The translations under genes were made by a program, and so were the position numbers. From Sisyra terminalis (taxonomy: Eukaryota; Arthropoda; Insecta; Neuroptera; Sisyridae), in NCBI GenBank assembly GCA_958496175.1, contig OY292274.1, positions 35,131,482 through 35,195,481 of the forward strand: a stretch of 64,000 nt of DNA, written 5' to 3'. Positions 1 to 12,370 of the stretch are shown piece after piece (the first letter of the stretch is position 1; each line of letters begins with the position of its first letter). The notes under the pieces are model-generated. The model saw only the letters and a program-made list of their open reading frames with translations, was not told the origin of the DNA and did not search any database.

Positions 1-2640
1 ATAGTGAAATAGATTTTTTTTTGTGTAAGAAAAAAGAAGAAGATAATTGTGGCTATATGGATGGGTATAATTACATGCTGTTGATTACGTTTGTTGAAAA
101 TTTAATTTGATATACGTTCGAGTATCGATATATGTATTTTTCATTTAAAAATAGTCTTAATTGGATATCGTTTTTAATATAAACAATTTGTCATGATTAA
201 ATGTTGTCAAATTATATTGTTAAAAATCAGTATTTTTTACAAATATTTCGGTCAGAAACAGAAGGCACACTCTAAAGTTATACAAAGTGATTGGCTAAAT
301 CTTTGAAACATATTTAGTGCTGTGAATTTATAAAATTAGTTTAAAAATTAAATTTAAAAAATTATTCGAACTGAAATTATTGATTATTTAATTGATTGCG
401 TGATAATTAGGTACCAAAGAAATTTTTTTTCCTTTCTGAAAAGAAAAATTATTTTTGTTCAATTTGATATAAGACTTTTTATTTTATCAAAAGACTTGAA
501 ATTGAAAAGACTTTTATGAAACATTCATTTTATTTTTCATTATACTGTGCCATAAAATTAAACTGACTTCATTGTCATTAAAGTGTAACAAGTATGATCT
601 TTGTTTCAATCTGATCAAGCCACGCGCTCGATAAAAAAATGTATATGGACATGTTTGGCCATAAGTGTAAACTCAAACTTAGTTATGGAAATAAGTCGTT
701 TATATCGAATATGTTCAGAAAAAGTCGCCCTCGGCGAAACATATCACGTTCACATATAAATGCATCCGAAGATGCCCATTTTTTCATAAAATCTGCTTTT
801 TGATCGACTAAGTGAAATTTCGGCGAAAAATTTATTTCTGTGACATATTTGATAGAATTACGACGTTAAATAAATATTTTAAAAAAAATAGTTAAGTTGT
901 ATCTTTCTTATAATAATGGTAATTTTAAGTAACATATCTGGTCAGGCCAAATTATAATATAAAAAAAAATATATATTTCGAGAAAAAAAAACAGTATTAA
1001 AACTTTAGATATTTTATAAAAGTGAATTATGTACATTTTGGATAAAATTATAACTTTATAAAAATAAATTTTGGCATTTATTATGAAGGATAAAAAAAAA
1101 TGGAAGAATTATGAACTAAATCGTAGATTTTGTTACATTTCGGTAAGGTAAATTAAAAGCTTTGTTAACGATTAATTTAAAATATTAATAATTGTAGTGT
1201 AGTCTTGTGAGATATATCGAAAAATATTGGTAGATGGTTGCAATTATTGAGCTCGTACAACTCTTTTGCGATCAAACTGAAATCAAAATGATCTAGAATA
1301 GGTATTAAGAAAACTAAATTTTTAAATGTTATTGGAACAGAACATGGTTCAAAATATTATTTATGTATAGATAAAATTGTTAAAATTAAGGATAAAATTA
1401 AGGGAGTTTGATTTGATCGCAAAAATGTTGTAAATTGTATGTTTCTGTGTGTCATTTCGGCATCATGTTGCCACATTGAAAATGTGTATAATTGTCAGAG
1501 GGATTCAATTTAATTATAATTATATTTATTCATTCCATTCGTTGCATATTTTAAATAAGTACTCATTTAATTATTAGTTTTCGTTGTAAATCATTCAATG
1601 TACATGTCACACGAAACAAGCTGCCTTCAAAACAGTACAACAATTATAAAAATAAGAAATCATTTAAGAAATAATTACTGTCAATCCGTAACATTAATAC
1701 CTCAATATTCTCAGATATTACATACAAAATAAAATATTTTTACTTTCGATTTACACACATCTATAAAAGAGTCCATGTAAATTGAAGAAAATATTTTTTA
1801 TCATAAATACTCTCATACAGATAATAATAACAATTCTAAATAGTTAAATCAATTTTATACAGATAAATCTATTTTACAATCATATTTATTTTTTGTTTCT
1901 GTAAATCGAAATACAAATTTTAACCACATAAAACGTACTTATTAAACTTATAAACATGGAAATCATGTTATATACTACTTCTGTTTATTTTATTCACGCA
2001 CATTTCGTTTTTAAATTAAATTTAATTTAAAATAAAAACTGTACATTTTTGTTTAGATGGCTTAAATTTTTATTTCATAATCTAATTTTTTTATGAAAAC
2101 AATATTTTGCTTCTTTTTAAAAGCTTTTTTTTAAATATCCATTGAATATAATATATTATTGATACGAACAATTCTTAAATAGTAAAAGTAATTGTATTGC
2201 GATTTTGTAGTATTGTTTTTCTTACGTTTTCAACGTCACAGTTTAGTTTTGTTATATTGAAAGCAAAAAGAATATTTAATAAAAATGAACAAAAAACATA
2301 ATCAACGCTGTAATATATTATTGTTGGTGTAATAAAATTATTATTAATACAGTATTTGCGTTATTTATTATTTGCCTTTAAAAAAATGGGAAATCTTAAA
2401 GACAAAATATAACTAGATAAAAAATAACTGCATATAACACATCAAAATATAAAATAATAAATAAACTTAGAAATTGATTCGATAATTAAAACCATTAAAA
2501 CTATGTAAATTTTTAATTAGCTATTGGTTTATTCGCTTAATTGAATAAATCGAAGGGACTTTGATCTATAAATTACACTAAATACTTTTAAAAGTGATAA
2601 TAATTGTTTTCTTATTTCTTTAACTTTTAATAACAAAAAG
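1..2640. other. AT-rich spacer, no gene seen
   Basis: No frame here resembles a known protein and none has coding character. The stretch is dominated by A/T runs. The only compositional exception is a GC-richer patch near 601-850, listed separately. Confidence 0.6.
601..850. other. GC-richer, CpG-containing patch of unknown nature
   Basis: This patch stands out from its surroundings by several CpG dinucleotides (for example in CACGCGCTCGAT, GTCGCCCTCGGCG and CATCCGAAG). No long reading frame, splice-site pair or transposon terminus was recognised. It could be an unrecognised repeat, a conserved non-coding element or an old exon. The sequence does not decide. Confidence 0.25.
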
Positions 2641-2930
2641 TATATTTTCACAGAGATGTAGTATAAAGTGTTCATGTTGTATGGTAATCATACTTTTTCG
2701 GTGGTTCCACGTATATTCCACGTTCCACGAACGACAAGGGTAAAAATCTGTCTTTATCTTCATTATTCATACCAGAATAGTGAGAGTTATACACCAACCT
2801 CCCTTTTGTTTCCTTGGAAATGCACATAAATTATAGCATTAAGGGCCGATATTTTCAATCATCGATTAATAGACCATATGGACCAGACCCTTAAAATAGC
2901 TGCTTAATAGACACAAATTCATTGCTAGAT
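2641..2930. other. GC-richer block with three TTCCACG copies
   Basis: TTCCACG occurs three times within 25 bp, at 2705-2711, 2716-2722 and 2723-2729. Downstream sequence (about 2842-2910, beginning GGGCCGATATTTTCAATCAT) has the look of a transposon end, but no inverted partner was found. No coding potential. It could be a small cluster of protein-binding sites or part of an unrecognised repeat. Confidence 0.25.
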
Positions 2931-5900
2931 AAATCCTAAATATATCACGTTCTTAGGCGAAAATACGAATCTTTTCTCTAGTTTCCGAATAAAATTAAAT
3001 CTGGAAAATAAATGTCACTATCTAGATGTAAAAATACCTGCCCTAAAAGTGATAACTCTATATTGCACCTCTGTAGATATAATTTTGTCTTGCTAAGGAA
3101 AGGAAGAAAATTTAAAAGTTGCAAACTTATGCCTTACGTAATTTATGAATAGCCCTGAAGAACCTTTTACAATAATTATAGCAGCTAATAAATCCAAATG
3201 ACAAAGAAGTCAATAATTCCACTTGTAAATTTGAATGGTATATTGTATATTTTGAAAAGTATGAAAATGTTATGTTAGCTGGGATACTCAGTTTATCGCT
3301 CCTGAAATTAAATTTACTTAAATATGTTATCGCGTAACTAAGTTAGATATTTTAAGATACAAAAATTACTAACAGCAGCAATTAAAAATATCATGGACAA
3401 GCTTATTCTTTTTGGTCGATGTTAATAATTGACAACGCAATGGGTTTTGAATTTTATATTTTTGAATGGTTATTTATTTTGTTGTGCGTCGCTTTCACAG
3501 TTGAGCTTTCTAGAGCTTTTAAAAACCAGGAAAACTAGAAATGTTGAAAATCGGCTATCGGAAGTTTGGACCCAGCATATATACCTGTTTCAAAGCGGTC
3601 ATCGTAACTACTTGTCCTCAGCAAATGGAAAAATGGAAATATATTGTAATTACAGAAAAAAAATTTGGAATTTAGCTCAAACTATATTCAATCATTTATT
3701 CGTTAGCGAATAGGTAGTATTAGAGTAATTATTATATTTTGCATTCCGTATTATTAGAATGATAAAATTTGAATTGTAAACTATTGTCAATATTTGGTAC
3801 CATTCAATGGTACTATTGAATTTGGGAATAACGATGGTGTTATTTTATTTTTTTGGATTTGAAAGTTCCAAAATAATATAGTTTTTTTTATTAACAATTT
3901 TAAACAATGAATAGTTCAAACATTGATGGCTTGTCAAAGGGAAGTCAAAGCAAATTTTGAATCTTATAATTTTAACGGTTGAGCTGTTAAATGTTGAAAA
4001 ATCAAATTGGAAATTGAAATATAAGCATTGTCATAAGCCATCATAAGTTATCAATTCTAAAAGTAATATCATTGTTTTTTTAAACTCGTCACAACCGGAT
4101 AGTATCAAAAAATTTACAGATATTACAATTTCTATTTCATGTCGGCTAAGTATATAATTGGAGAGGAAACATTAAATAATTACTAAAAAACTTTTTATTC
4201 CCAAAGTTTAAATTTAAATTTCCAAATATTCCCAAATAGTTGGATGTAGTTTAAGTAAAACTCCAAATTTTTGTTTGCTTATTTTATAAAGGTTTTGAGT
4301 ATTATGTATTACAATATAGAACTCTTTGTTTTTCATTTATTGCCTTGCAAAATTGAATTTTATTTTATGCATATTTTATAAGATTTATCATTAAATTCTA
4401 TCAACTGAAATTTATAATTCTAACTGAAATTTATAATTCTATTATCAATTGGTATAATAAATTTCGTGGCCTATTTCATCACTTTTAAAATCGAACTGTA
4501 TAATATAAATTTTCATCATGACTACAATATTTATTTGTTTTATTAAAAAAGACAGAACTTGATTAAAAAAAATTAAATGAGAAATTGAAATTGTCGTGGA
4601 AAAAAAATCAATATGTACTGAAAAAAGTAATAATTCTACTCACTTATTTTACATTTATTTTTTATTGTTTATGCAATAAATTATTTATTGAAATTAAAGA
4701 GTAAATTTTAGTTATTGCCATTGTATTACAATATTTACTATAAAATTTAAAAACCTTCTCACCGATTCAAAAACGGTTTCTTAAATAAGAAACAGAATTT
4801 GTAAGAAGTTGTTCTTCCTTATTTCATGCTAAAACGTAAGATTTTTTCAAAGTTAAAATATATTTATTAAAATATGAACCAGACAGTAAAACTGATAAGC
4901 CTTTTTCTTTTATTTGACCTAATATACATAGAGCAACAATTTTAATTTAATTATAACTGAAGAATGTTTTCCTATAGTTAAAGGTTCTTATGACGTTAAT
5001 TGATTAAAAAATTCAAAATATGTAGTTTATTAAAATAAACCACGCATTAATTTTATTTTACGGAAACCGAGTTATCGTGATAAGGATATAAACTAAAAAA
5101 GTAAGAATGTCATTATTAGTACATTCGTGGGAGTGAAATTTATAAGGAAAGTCTTCTCCCCAAATTGACTTTTCCAAAAATATAGGCTTTTTTTATTATA
5201 ACTTTTGAATCAGGCTATATACAAAAAAATATAGTTATAACCAAAAGGAAAGCAATGGAAATTCCCTACAAAAAAGGTTCTTTAATAATTTCCTGTATGT
5301 ACTAAAGTGAACATAAAAATTGAAAACAAACAAAAATTTATATTTTTAAAAACCAATGTAGATTTAGTTATATTTTAGTCATAATATAGTCTTGCAACAA
5401 TAAAATTTTAATTAATATTTAAACTTGAAGTTATATGGTAATTTTTGATATAAGATAAGTTTATTGTTGATTTTTCAATTGGTTGCTCACGTGCACTCAT
5501 TGTTAGTATTTGAAATTCAATTTCATTGCATTCTTATTATTTGGATGAAGTTAAAATCCAATATTGATAAAGGGGAAGCACTCCCGAAGTCTAGCTTTGG
5601 GAATCTAGTAAATATTCTTGGTTGTAAGACGTTGAATTTCTAATCAATAGCTGGAGATGCATTGTCTCAAGTGTTTGCAATGCTATAGATGCTTAAGTAT
5701 GTACCGGTTTTCAAGATAATGGCGTGATCCACTTTCAGCTAACACTCAAATCCCTTTAATCAACTCCTACCTTCTTCTAAATGCATTACTATTCAACTGT
5801 TGAATTACGCGATCTTGAAGTGAACTATTTTTAATTATAATTGCAAATAAGTACGAAACAGAGACGGTATTTGATAATCAAAAAGAAAAATTCATGAATT

Positions 5901-7008
5901 TTGTATTAAAATGTACAAGAAAATGAATGAGTAAGAAAAATGAAACAATTCTGAAGTAAATAAAAATGTAAAGCTTAGAAAATATTATAATATTCAGCGT
6001 TAAGGAAAATAATCAAAGATAGAAACATTTTGCATCTAAGACTCTTGGATGTTTCATTATACTTCTCAACATATTTGATATAAAATATATATATTAAAGA
6101 AAAGAGTAATTTAAATAAACCTAGAAATTACAAGAGTGTTTCTCTGTTGTAAACTTTTGTGAGCGACTTTGCATAGAGAAAAAACTTTAATATTTCACAA
6201 ATAACAGTTATTATGACAGTACAGTAGTGAGGCAAGAAAGGAAATTATTCTTGTTTCATAACAGCAGAACTAACGTTCAAGCGTAGCGAGCTTTGATAGA
6301 GGGAAAAAAATAATAAATATAAAACAAATATTTATATACATCAGAAAATGGGTGACATTTCTGGAACAAGTGTCTCACCACAGTTGAATACACGCGTCTC
6401 TAAGTGATCTATTATGCAGCTGTTTTCATTAGCGTGCAGATTGCCTCGCCATTGAAACAATACAAATGTTTTGTAAAATATTCCTCGCAATTCAAATCAA
6501 CGAGACAGAAAAAATCTCGGCCTAGAGAAATATCAAGGATATTACAGATATGCAGTTCACATTCAACATATTATTCAACATTGCAAAAGGAGGAATTTCA
6601 AATTGATGCAGTGGGAGCGAATATTTATCCCAGATAAGTACGGAATCACAATAATAGGGAGATTTAATAAGTCGAAAACCAGGTCATATTTGAGTGCTTC
6701 GGTAATTAAACATAGGTATAATTTATAAAGCTTTAACAACACTTCATTATTAAATACGTTTCCTCTTGAAAAATAAAAAAAAACATTTATGCAGGAAGGT
6801 GTTAAAAGAAATCAAAAGTAAATTGAATCTCTACTTTGCCGCGTACAGAGCACGATTTTAAAGATTGATGTACAATTGAAATATCAATTTATTTTATTAA
6901 TCATTATTTATTTTTCTACCCGTTGCTGCATGATTTACTATTAACTTTAAATTAAATAATAATTGAAAAAAAATTGGAAAACGGTAAACCCTAAAGGCCA
7001 TCCCTACA
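2931..7008. other. AT-rich spacer with small repeats, no gene
   Basis: No recognisable coding sequence. It contains a perfect hairpin-forming sequence at about 3797-3814 (GTACCATT paired with AATGGTAC), a 19-bp tandem pair at 4403-4440, and two moderately GC-richer stretches (about 5,560-5,820 and 6,200-6,650). The second has an open frame from about 6,404 to 6,637 that lacks an ATG start and matches no family I recognise. Confidence 0.5.
4403..4440. repeat. 19-bp tandem duplication, two identical units
   Basis: The unit AACTGAAATTTATAATTCT occurs twice head to tail with no mismatch. This is typical of replication slippage and has no apparent function. Confidence 0.9.
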
Positions 7009-7752
7009 ACTTCCGCTAAGTTCAGTTATTACGCGGTTGCAATTTTGCCGCTTTTGCGATGTTTTAAGCTCTTCGACCTCAAAAATTTAATGTCATATTT
7101 TGACTCTTCGAACTCGAAAGTCTAATAAAAGTTTGATGAAACACGATTTTTTTCATTTTCAAACTGCTTTAACTTTTAATTGAATAACCCGTTTTTCCGC
7201 GGCTTACAGCAATTGATGCAGTTTTTTAAGTACTATGAATAGTATATTAACATAAATTGACCAGATGACAAATTTTAAAGTTTTTCTTAAAAAATTCAAT
7301 TTTTCAATATCTTTCACTCACGATATCTCACAAACGCATCAACCGATTTTGTTCCACTCAGCGGTGACCAACGTGTTTTTTTGATGTTATGAGCTGATTA
7401 GTTTATAGAATTGATCGATAGAGCGATTTAAAAGTTTTTCGAAAAAAACCACTTCTGAATTTTTTTTTTGTAGTTTTTTTGAGATTTCTTAGAAACTACC
7501 GGTCCAAATCGGTTCAAACTTTCAGGAAATCAAAGTTTGATGGAACTCTTTGGAACGCTACAAGTTATAAGAGGTTTACATAATTACACACACATATATA
7601 TACAGACATGGTAACACCTTCACGGGAAAATAGCTTCCTAGGACCTCAAAATATCGAGGTCTGATGAAAACTCGATTTTCGAAAAACGGGGAAAAACCAA
7701 TAGCTTCCCAACATTTGGCAATTTTTAATTTTCTTAGTGAGAAGTTAAAAAC
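7009..7752. repeat. Repeat with inverted AACTTC-CTAAG ends
   Basis: The left end has AACTTCCGCTAAG. The right end read on the other strand has AACTTCTCACTAAG, giving a ~13-14 bp inverted pair 744 bp apart. The interior carries phrases such as ATATCTCACAAACGCATCAA and ACCTCAAAATATCGAGGTC that I associate with dispersed repeats of insect genomes; that link is from memory. No transposase was seen. It may be a non-autonomous DNA element or part of a larger repeat that continues to the right, since a related motif recurs at 7,813 and 7,970. No clear target-site duplication was found. Confidence 0.45.
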
Positions 7753-8660
7753 AATCTGATGAAAATTGGAGAAGATATTTTGAAGAAACAATTTTTTCGA
7801 AATTTTTTATTAACGATATCTTCCGAACGAATCAACCGATTTTTATGTGATTTGCGGTATTCGATGCCGGTTTTTAAGTACAATATAATCATTTCTTAAA
7901 AAAAAAGCAATTTGTTCAAAATTGAAGAAGATATTTTGAATAGAACAATTTTATGAATATATTCAAATCGCTATATCTCTCAAACAAATCAACCGATTGA
8001 GATGCGGTTTGCGGCGTTTGATGCAATTACTGAATTTTTCAAAAAATTTCATGGCTTTCTTCCAAATATCTCAAACAACAAAATAAACCTAGTAATTGCA
8101 TCATTTTTTTGAAAATTTCAATATTTGAAAAAACTTTCAAATTGAGCATCTTCTTTAAACGACGTTTACACGGTATATATTTGAGGGCCAAATTTTTTTT
8201 TTCAAATTTCTCAAACTACAAAATTACACCAACTAATAGCATAAAACAACATTTCTAAAAAAATTTAAATTTCAAATTACTTTTTTTAGGGGATTTCTTT
8301 TGAAAAATATACTAAAAATAACATTTTTTTTCAAATCTCACGAACAACAAAATCATACCAAGTAATGGCATATTTTTCTTTGGAAAATAAAATATGTGAA
8401 AAAACCTTGAAATTGAGCATTTCCTTTACATGGCGTTGTTTATACGGAAAATATTCAAGTGACTAAATTGTTTGTTTCAAATCTTTTGAACCACAAAATC
8501 ACACCAATTAAAAGCATAAAATTTTATCTAAATTTTTATATTTACAAGCTCTAATATCAACTTACCATAACATAGGATTTTTCTGAAAACTATGAAAGTA
8601 AAAAAAAATTTTTTTAAATTTATCGATCCATAAAAAAATCAAATAAATATTTCATAGTTA
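7753..8660. repeat. Diverged tandem-repeat tract
   Basis: Two kinds of internal repetition are visible. A motif of the form AAATCAACCGATT preceded by ATATCTC or ATATCTTC lies near 7,332, 7,827 and 7,988. A second pair of units starts at about 8,051 and 8,326, spaced about 272 bp. Each of these units contains an ACAAAATCA-like stretch, a TTGAGCATCTTC/TTGAGCATTTCC stretch, and an ACCAATTAAAAGCATAAAA-like stretch. The copies are heavily diverged. No reading frame of interest. Confidence 0.55.
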
Positions 8661-8747
8661 TTTTTTACAAATTCCAAAAGTGTAATGCTAACTTGATGTG
8701 GCGTGAACCTGTTTTCAAATTTACATCATTAGTAAGGTTCTATGATA

Positions 8748-9322
8748 GTTGCCCACTAGAAAATTCCTCACCCGAAAGTTGCCCCCATAGAAATTTACTT
8801 ACAGAAAAAAATTCTAACAGAGGAATTAACTCACAGCAAAAAATATATTATTTTATATACTTTTTAATTAAACGTTGTTTAATAATTAGTATTGTAAACA
8901 TTACTAACCTACTTGAAAAAAAATATCTTGTTTCTTGAAAAAGTTGAAAATTTTAAAAAAAAATAAGGGCTCATGTACTTTTTAGTGACTTCATTATCTG
9001 GCAACGGTACAGTTTCTTGTTTTTCTTCAGTTTGTTTTTAATTAAAGTCGCAATTTTTTTTATTTAATCCATTTTATTATAGCAGAATGTCGTTATATTA
9101 ACAATACTATTACGAAACTAATAAAAAATAATAAAAAACTTAATTTTTTTTTCTTGTGGGTTAATTTCCAAATGAGGATACATCATTGTGAGTTGATTTC
9201 TGTGGGAAGAATTTTTTATGTGAGCAAATTTCTATGTGAACAACTTTCGTATGAACATTGAACGATTTTCTGTTACTAAATTTCGTGTGTGGATTTTTCT
9301 TGTGGGCAAGTGTCTGGTCATC
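8748..9322. mobile_element. Foldback-like element with minisatellite arms
   Basis: The left arm (8,748-8,838) and the right arm (9,158-9,322, inverted) both consist of diverged ~15-17 bp tandem units of the general form ATAGAAATTTGCTCAC. Examples are TAGAAAATTCCTCAC and ATAGAAATTTACTTAC on the left, and (complement) ATAGAAATTTGCTCAC on the right. Both arms begin with TTGCCCAC. The ~320-bp centre is AT-rich without a frame. Long inverted arms built from short tandem repeats are the hallmark of foldback-type elements. No target duplication was identified, so the exact limits are uncertain. Confidence 0.5.
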
Positions 9323-10075
9323 CATTAGTAAAACTACATTTTTTTTCATTACTTTTGCAATCCGATGTAATAATTTGAATCATATCGGAGTTGTATTTTT
9401 AAAAGTGTATAAAATGGTGTTCATTAAAACATTCAAGTCATTTTATTAAGCAAGTATCATTTTTAGCTACATTAATTGGATTGGATTTATACATTTGGGG
9501 GCCATAGGACGAACGCATTTTTGGTACCCTTAAAAAATAAAAAAAAAATACTTCAAGTTTAAAAAAAATTAAATAACAATCAAAAAATTGAAATTTTAAC
9601 TTTTTAAAAAGACCACAATTATTTAAAGTAGGTCTATTTATCAAAATCTTTATATCTTTACAAGTTATTAAAAGTTTACATTTTATTTTATTTCAATTCA
9701 CTATATTTTTTGTACATAAGTCACTTTCAAAAACCAATTAAAAATTAAGTCTCTGATAATAAGTAATGTTCTTACATTAAAACTCTGCTACATTTTTTTA
9801 TTAAAAATTCGTCAATTAACTGGTCAAAATCAATTGTTTTCAACTTATCTACGTTACGTAGACCTTCAAAATTACGTAGTCTCCAAAGTTATATCATGAA
9901 TAAACTTACGTTTTTATCACTATTTTTTTAATACACCGTATAAGTCCGAATATAACGCGATATTTTCGATTATTTATTTCCATTAAAAAATCGATATTCG
10001 CTAAATTCGGGGTTTAAGTAATGGAATATAATTAGTAACCAATGTAAAGCAAGGATATTTTCCTAAAAAATTGAG
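9323..10075. other. Spacer; possible Tigger-like terminus at 9,948-10,015
   Basis: Mostly AT-rich and featureless. At 9,948-10,015 the phrases CCGAATATAACGCGAT and TCGATATTCGCTAAATTCGG resemble the TATAACG-rich terminal repeats of pogo/Tigger elements. That would suit the pogo transposase remnant immediately downstream. The match is by recollection of family style only. Confidence 0.3.
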
Positions 10076-10517
10076 ACATTGAATTCCGATCTTGTAATAA
10101 TGCCGGATGATATTACTTCTCAATTGTAAGTCTTGCATGTGGTGTTAATAAACCATTTACAGATAACCTTCGAAAAAAATACAACAATTGGCTATTATTA
10201 GACAATCACCCATTGATATCTTCAGGAAAAATGAAACAACCCCCAATCTATCTTCTAAGAGATTGGGTTTTTTTTATTAAACTTTTTATTTGCTATACAC
10301 AGGATAGTTCAAAACAAAAGAATGGATTGTAAAAATCTAGCAAAAGATCGAACCTGAGTCGACAGTTAAAATTTTCAAGAAATGATGCATTTCCAATGAT
10401 TTAAATGGGACGGAAAATGACATTTTGTCGGAAATTGAAAGCGTGAATGAAAATACTGATGATACAGAAATGCCATCAATGAGTTCTCATTCTGAAATCA
10501 ATTCAGATTCTGAATAA
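10076..10517 (+). pseudogene. pogo/Tigger-like transposase, C-terminal remnant
   Basis: Reading across frames gives NSDLVIMPDDITSQL, then after a stop and a one-base frameshift GVNKPFTDNLRKKYNNWL from 10,141. A later segment before the terminal TAA (10,515-10,517) contains VKIFKK, a stop, and CISNDLNGTEND. These match, in order, the P-G-x-T-S-Q-L-Q block, the V-N-K-P-F-K block and the SFKKCGISN-LDGTED block near the C-terminus of pogo/Tigger (jerky-like) DDE transposases. An acidic tail (ESVNENTDDTE) precedes the stop. The stop codons and frameshift make it non-functional. The N-terminal DNA-binding and most of the catalytic region are absent from the sequence upstream. Confidence 0.7.
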
Positions 10518-11984
10518 ACATTTCCGTTTTTGTTGTAATTTACGTAATATTAATTTTGTTTTACATTACTTAATTATGTTGACGTGGATGTAACCTGTGT
10601 TATTACTAACGATAATTTCCTAAATAGAAGCTTACCTGATTGAATTTTACTATCTTTGAATTCTTTTACGAGTATTATTTCTTTTGTAAATATCTTTCTG
10701 AATATGTCGCAGTCATGTTAATGACATGTCGCATTCTCATGAAATCTCAAAATTTTTGTTCTTTCAATGTTTTTAAAAATTTAAGTGACCGATGGTACGG
10801 TGGTTTTTTCCTTGAAAAGAACATTACTTAGGCTAATGATGTTGGTTTTAATTTTTAAATCATTTGAATATATCTATAGAGTAATATACAAGTAGTACCC
10901 TGAAAATCATTTCCTCGTTATGCCCCAAGTTTAAGGTTAGCACATTTTTGTACTTTTAAATCAAAAAAAAAAAACCAAAAAAAATGTTTGTTAATTTGAT
11001 TAATCGATAAAAAACACAATTGATTTTCAAAAATCTTTTGAGATATATGAACGCATCAGTAATCAATCATGAAAGCTGTCATCGATTTTTGATTGTTGGC
11101 AATACTATAAGTTATTTCACATATTTAAGTCACCTAACACGTGCTAGAGTATCTGCCCCAAAATAAAAATATGAAAATTTTTCAAGATTACATTTTCAGT
11201 CGTCATTCCCACATATTGAGGAAATATAGATGTATTTGTTATATGTTAATAATAATTGCACAATAAAGTAAGTTGTCAGAGACAGTAAACTTACACAAAA
11301 ATTCAGAAGTAAAAAGTTTATGTACCAATTTTTTTTAAGTTACACATCATTTCGGCATTCCCCCACCGTCATTTCTTAATTTCAAATTGAAACGAAGGAT
11401 TGACGATATATGAGGTTATGGTTTTTTAACTAGTCGCACTAGATTTTTTATTTCTTTGTTTATTTAATTCTTTAATTCGCCGTTTCTTCCTGTTTAAAGG
11501 TGAGAGAATTATTCATATGGACTTTGGATATAATTATTATTTTAAGAACAATACAGAGATACAAGTAGTTCATTTTGATGGCAGAGGACAACAAATCTTG
11601 CTTAACAGAGGAATATTATATTAACGATGAACGTAACAATAATACTGTTTTGGTCCAAACTTTTTGCTCTCTATCGAACAATAATAGACACGATTCAATA
11701 ACGGTATGGCCTATAAAAACCATTTCCTTACTTTCAAAATTAGAAATCGTCCTTATAATTCGTTAAAAATTAGTTTATTTGAGGACCACTATGTTGGTAA
11801 ATTCTAGTTACACAAATACTACATAATTGACAAAAAAATCAAATTTAAAAAATACATTTTTTTACCTAATTTTGGAATTTGATGAGAATTATCCTAAAAA
11901 TTTCTTAAATAATAAAAGTAATAGTTTAAAGTATTTGTTTAAATAACTAATTTTAGGAATATAAGCCGCGTTTAGTAGATATAA
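10518..11984. other. AT-rich spacer, no gene seen
   Basis: No transposon terminus or protein similarity was recognised. A short open frame at 11,575-11,766 has no recognisable motif. Confidence 0.5.
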
Positions 11985-12370
11985 AAAAGAATATTGTTCC
12001 AATACGATGTGATCCAATACGGTGTACCGATTAATGTCCGCAGAACCCTGGACTGGAATCATTGTATTATTTTCATGTTTGAGTTGGATGCTGTGCCCCA
12101 AAGTTCCACTTCGGAGTTCCAAATTGGTTTTATTATTGCTTTGCAAAGGACTAATTTGTTTTCCATGGTTTCTATGACCTGTACCCAATCAGCCAGTACA
12201 ACTTTCCGTATTTCTTGGTAAGCTACTTTCTTTTTTCTTTTATATGTTTTGTCTAAGTTAACCGTCTATCCAGATACACTTCCAAATATTTAACGTGTCC
12301 CATTTGGGGTGCCTCGATATTATTTAGCATTACTGGTCGACAACACTGTTGTCCAGTAGTGATAATAACA
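11985..12370 (-). pseudogene. Jockey-type LINE reverse transcriptase, C-terminal fragment
   Basis: The minus strand reads PVMLNNIEAPQMGHVKYLEV then YLDRRLT, later YGKLYWLIG, and in a shifted frame KLVLCKAIIKPIWNSEVELW then GTASNSN, followed by FQSRVLRTLIGTPYW. This order (KYLGI-LDRRLTW, K-LYWLLGR, YKAILKPIW-YGIQLWGTA, FQSK-LR-I-APWYV) is the thumb/connection region of Jockey-clade non-LTR retrotransposon RTs. At least four stops and one frameshift are present. Only this part of ORF2 is preserved. Confidence 0.85.

Noticed and set aside
3429..3713. 94-codon open frame
   Set aside because: It starts at TTG, has no domain or codon signature, and is typical of chance frames in AT-rich DNA.
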